Origin: Lysobacteraceae bacterium
GTDB taxonomy: Bacteria; Pseudomonadota; Gammaproteobacteria; Xanthomonadales; Xanthomonadaceae
Direction: 5' to 3'
DNA: 5,680 bases
NCBI GenBank assembly: GCA_003505795.1
Contig: DNXT01000027.1
Location: forward strand, 1 to 5,680
A program made the position numbers and the translations under genes. Of the stretch, positions 4,981 through 5,680 are shown piece by piece (positions within the stretch are counted from its first letter, which is position 1; each line of letters begins with the position of its first letter). The notes beneath the pieces are model-generated. The model saw only the letters and a program-made list of their open reading frames with translations, did no database searches and was not told the DNA's origin.

Positions 4981-5680
4981 TTACAGCGCCTCGATGATTC
5001 CGGCCGCGCCCATGCCGGTGCCGATGCACATCGTCACCATGCCGTACTTCTGCTTGCGCCGGCGCAGGCCGTGCACCAGGGTGGCGGCACGGATCGCGCC
5101 GGTCGCGCCCAGCGGATGGCCCAGCGCGATCGCGCCGCCGAGCGGGTTGACCTTGGACGGATCCAGCCCGCTGTCGCGGATCACCGCCAGCGATTGCGCG
5201 GCGAAGGCCTCGTTGAGCTCGATCCAGTCCAGCTGGTCCTTGCTCAGGCCGGCCTGCTTGAGCGCCTTGGGGATCGCCGCGATCGGGCCGATGCCCATCA
5301 CTTCCGGGCGCACGCCGGCGACCGAGAAGCTGACGAAGCGCGCCAGCGGGGTCAGGCCGTAGTCCTTGATCGCCTGCTCGGAGGCCAGCAGCACCGCGCC
5401 GGCGCCATCGCTCATCTGCGAGGAGTTGCCGGCGGTGACGCTGCCGCCGAACTGGCCGTTGCGGAACACCGGGCGCAGCTTGGCCAGGCCTTCCAGCGAG
5501 GTGTCCGGGCGCGGGCCCTCGTCGGTGTCGACCCGCTTCTTGCGCAGCTGGATGGTGTTGCCGGCGATGTCGGGCAGGTGCGACAGGATCTCGTACGGCG
5601 TGATCTCGTCGCGGAACTCGCCGGCGGCGATCGCGGCCAGCGCCTTCTGGTGCGAGGCGAGGGCGAACGCGTCCTGGTCC
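4981..5680 (-). CDS. fadA: Acetyl-CoA C-acyltransferase (thiolase, FadA type), C-terminal part
   Basis: On the minus strand an open frame runs from the right edge to TAA at 4981-4983, giving the last 232 residues of a thiolase. It begins at the edge with DQDAFALASHQKALAAIAAG, a typical stretch of the thiolase middle region, so about 160 N-terminal residues, including the acyl-accepting Cys, lie outside the window. The visible catalytic elements are NEAFA, the active-site His in GHPLGATGA (His codon at 5116-5118), and the proton-transfer Cys in CIGTGMGAAG (Cys codon at 5026-5028). The NGQFGGSVTAGNSSQMSDGAGA segment is the expected substrate-loop region. The enzyme cleaves 3-ketoacyl-CoA with CoA in fatty-acid beta-oxidation; FadA partners with FadB, whose gene would be expected upstream, beyond the right edge. 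A biosynthetic acetyl-CoA acetyltransferase is less likely but not excluded. GTG 5467-5469 is an internal Val codon, not a start. Confidence 0.93.
   Translation of the reverse strand, partial: DQDAFALASHQKALAAIAAGEFRDEITPYEILSHLPDIAGNTIQLRKKRVDTDEGPRPDTSLEGLAKLRPVFRNGQFGGSVTAGNSSQMSDGAGAVLLASEQAIKDYGLTPLARFVSFSVAGVRPEVMGIGPIAAIPKALKQAGLSKDQLDWIELNEAFAAQSLAVIRDSGLDPSKVNPLGGAIALGHPLGATGAIRAATLVHGLRRRKQKYGMVTMCIGTGMGAAGIIEAL

Noticed and set aside
4994..5362. Plus-strand open frame inside the thiolase gene
   Set aside because: Antisense to clearly conserved thiolase catalytic motifs; no independent coding evidence.

Overview
The window is a piece of very GC-rich bacterial chromosome with dense, ordinary housekeeping genes. 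The gene set (a secreted DUF3857/transglutaminase protein, lolA, rarA, crcB/fluC and a fadA-type thiolase), the codon use and a repeat containing GTAGGAGCGACTTCAGT point to a gammaproteobacterium of the Lysobacteraceae/Xanthomonadaceae (Lysobacter, Luteimonas or Pseudoxanthomonas type). The genus is inference; no rRNA or other decisive marker is present. Bases 1-25 are not genomic: they match the 3' end of the Illumina paired-end adapter/primer 2, so the true left end of the assembled sequence is base 26.

Layout, left to right: (1) 89-2059 (+), an exported DUF3857 plus transglutaminase-like protein. (2) 2142-2780 (+), lolA, the periplasmic lipoprotein carrier, followed by a clear hairpin terminator at about 2800-2830. 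(3) 2897-4270 (+), rarA, the AAA+ clamp-loader-like ATPase of stalled replication forks. (4) 4242-4450, a compact regulatory block: a good sigma70-type promoter whose -10 box overlaps the rarA stop codon, a fluoride riboswitch aptamer starting at the predicted transcription start, strong competing hairpins, and a 19-23 codon leader ORF that overlaps the next start codon as ATGA. (5) 4447-4848 (+), crcB/fluC, the fluoride channel. (6) 4849-4980, a convergent intergenic region with a large palindromic REP-type element and a second hairpin terminator. (7) 4981-5680 (-), the C-terminal part of a thiolase that runs off the right edge.

The lolA-rarA pairing is the conserved neighbourhood known from E. 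coli (ftsK-lolA-rarA), here with the DUF3857 protein in the position next to lolA. The fluoride module is self-contained: its own promoter, sensor RNA, a possible translational relay through a leader peptide, and the exporter channel. I see no phage, IS, CRISPR, tRNA or rRNA. No wholly new system is evident; the most interesting part is the regulatory design between rarA and crcB.
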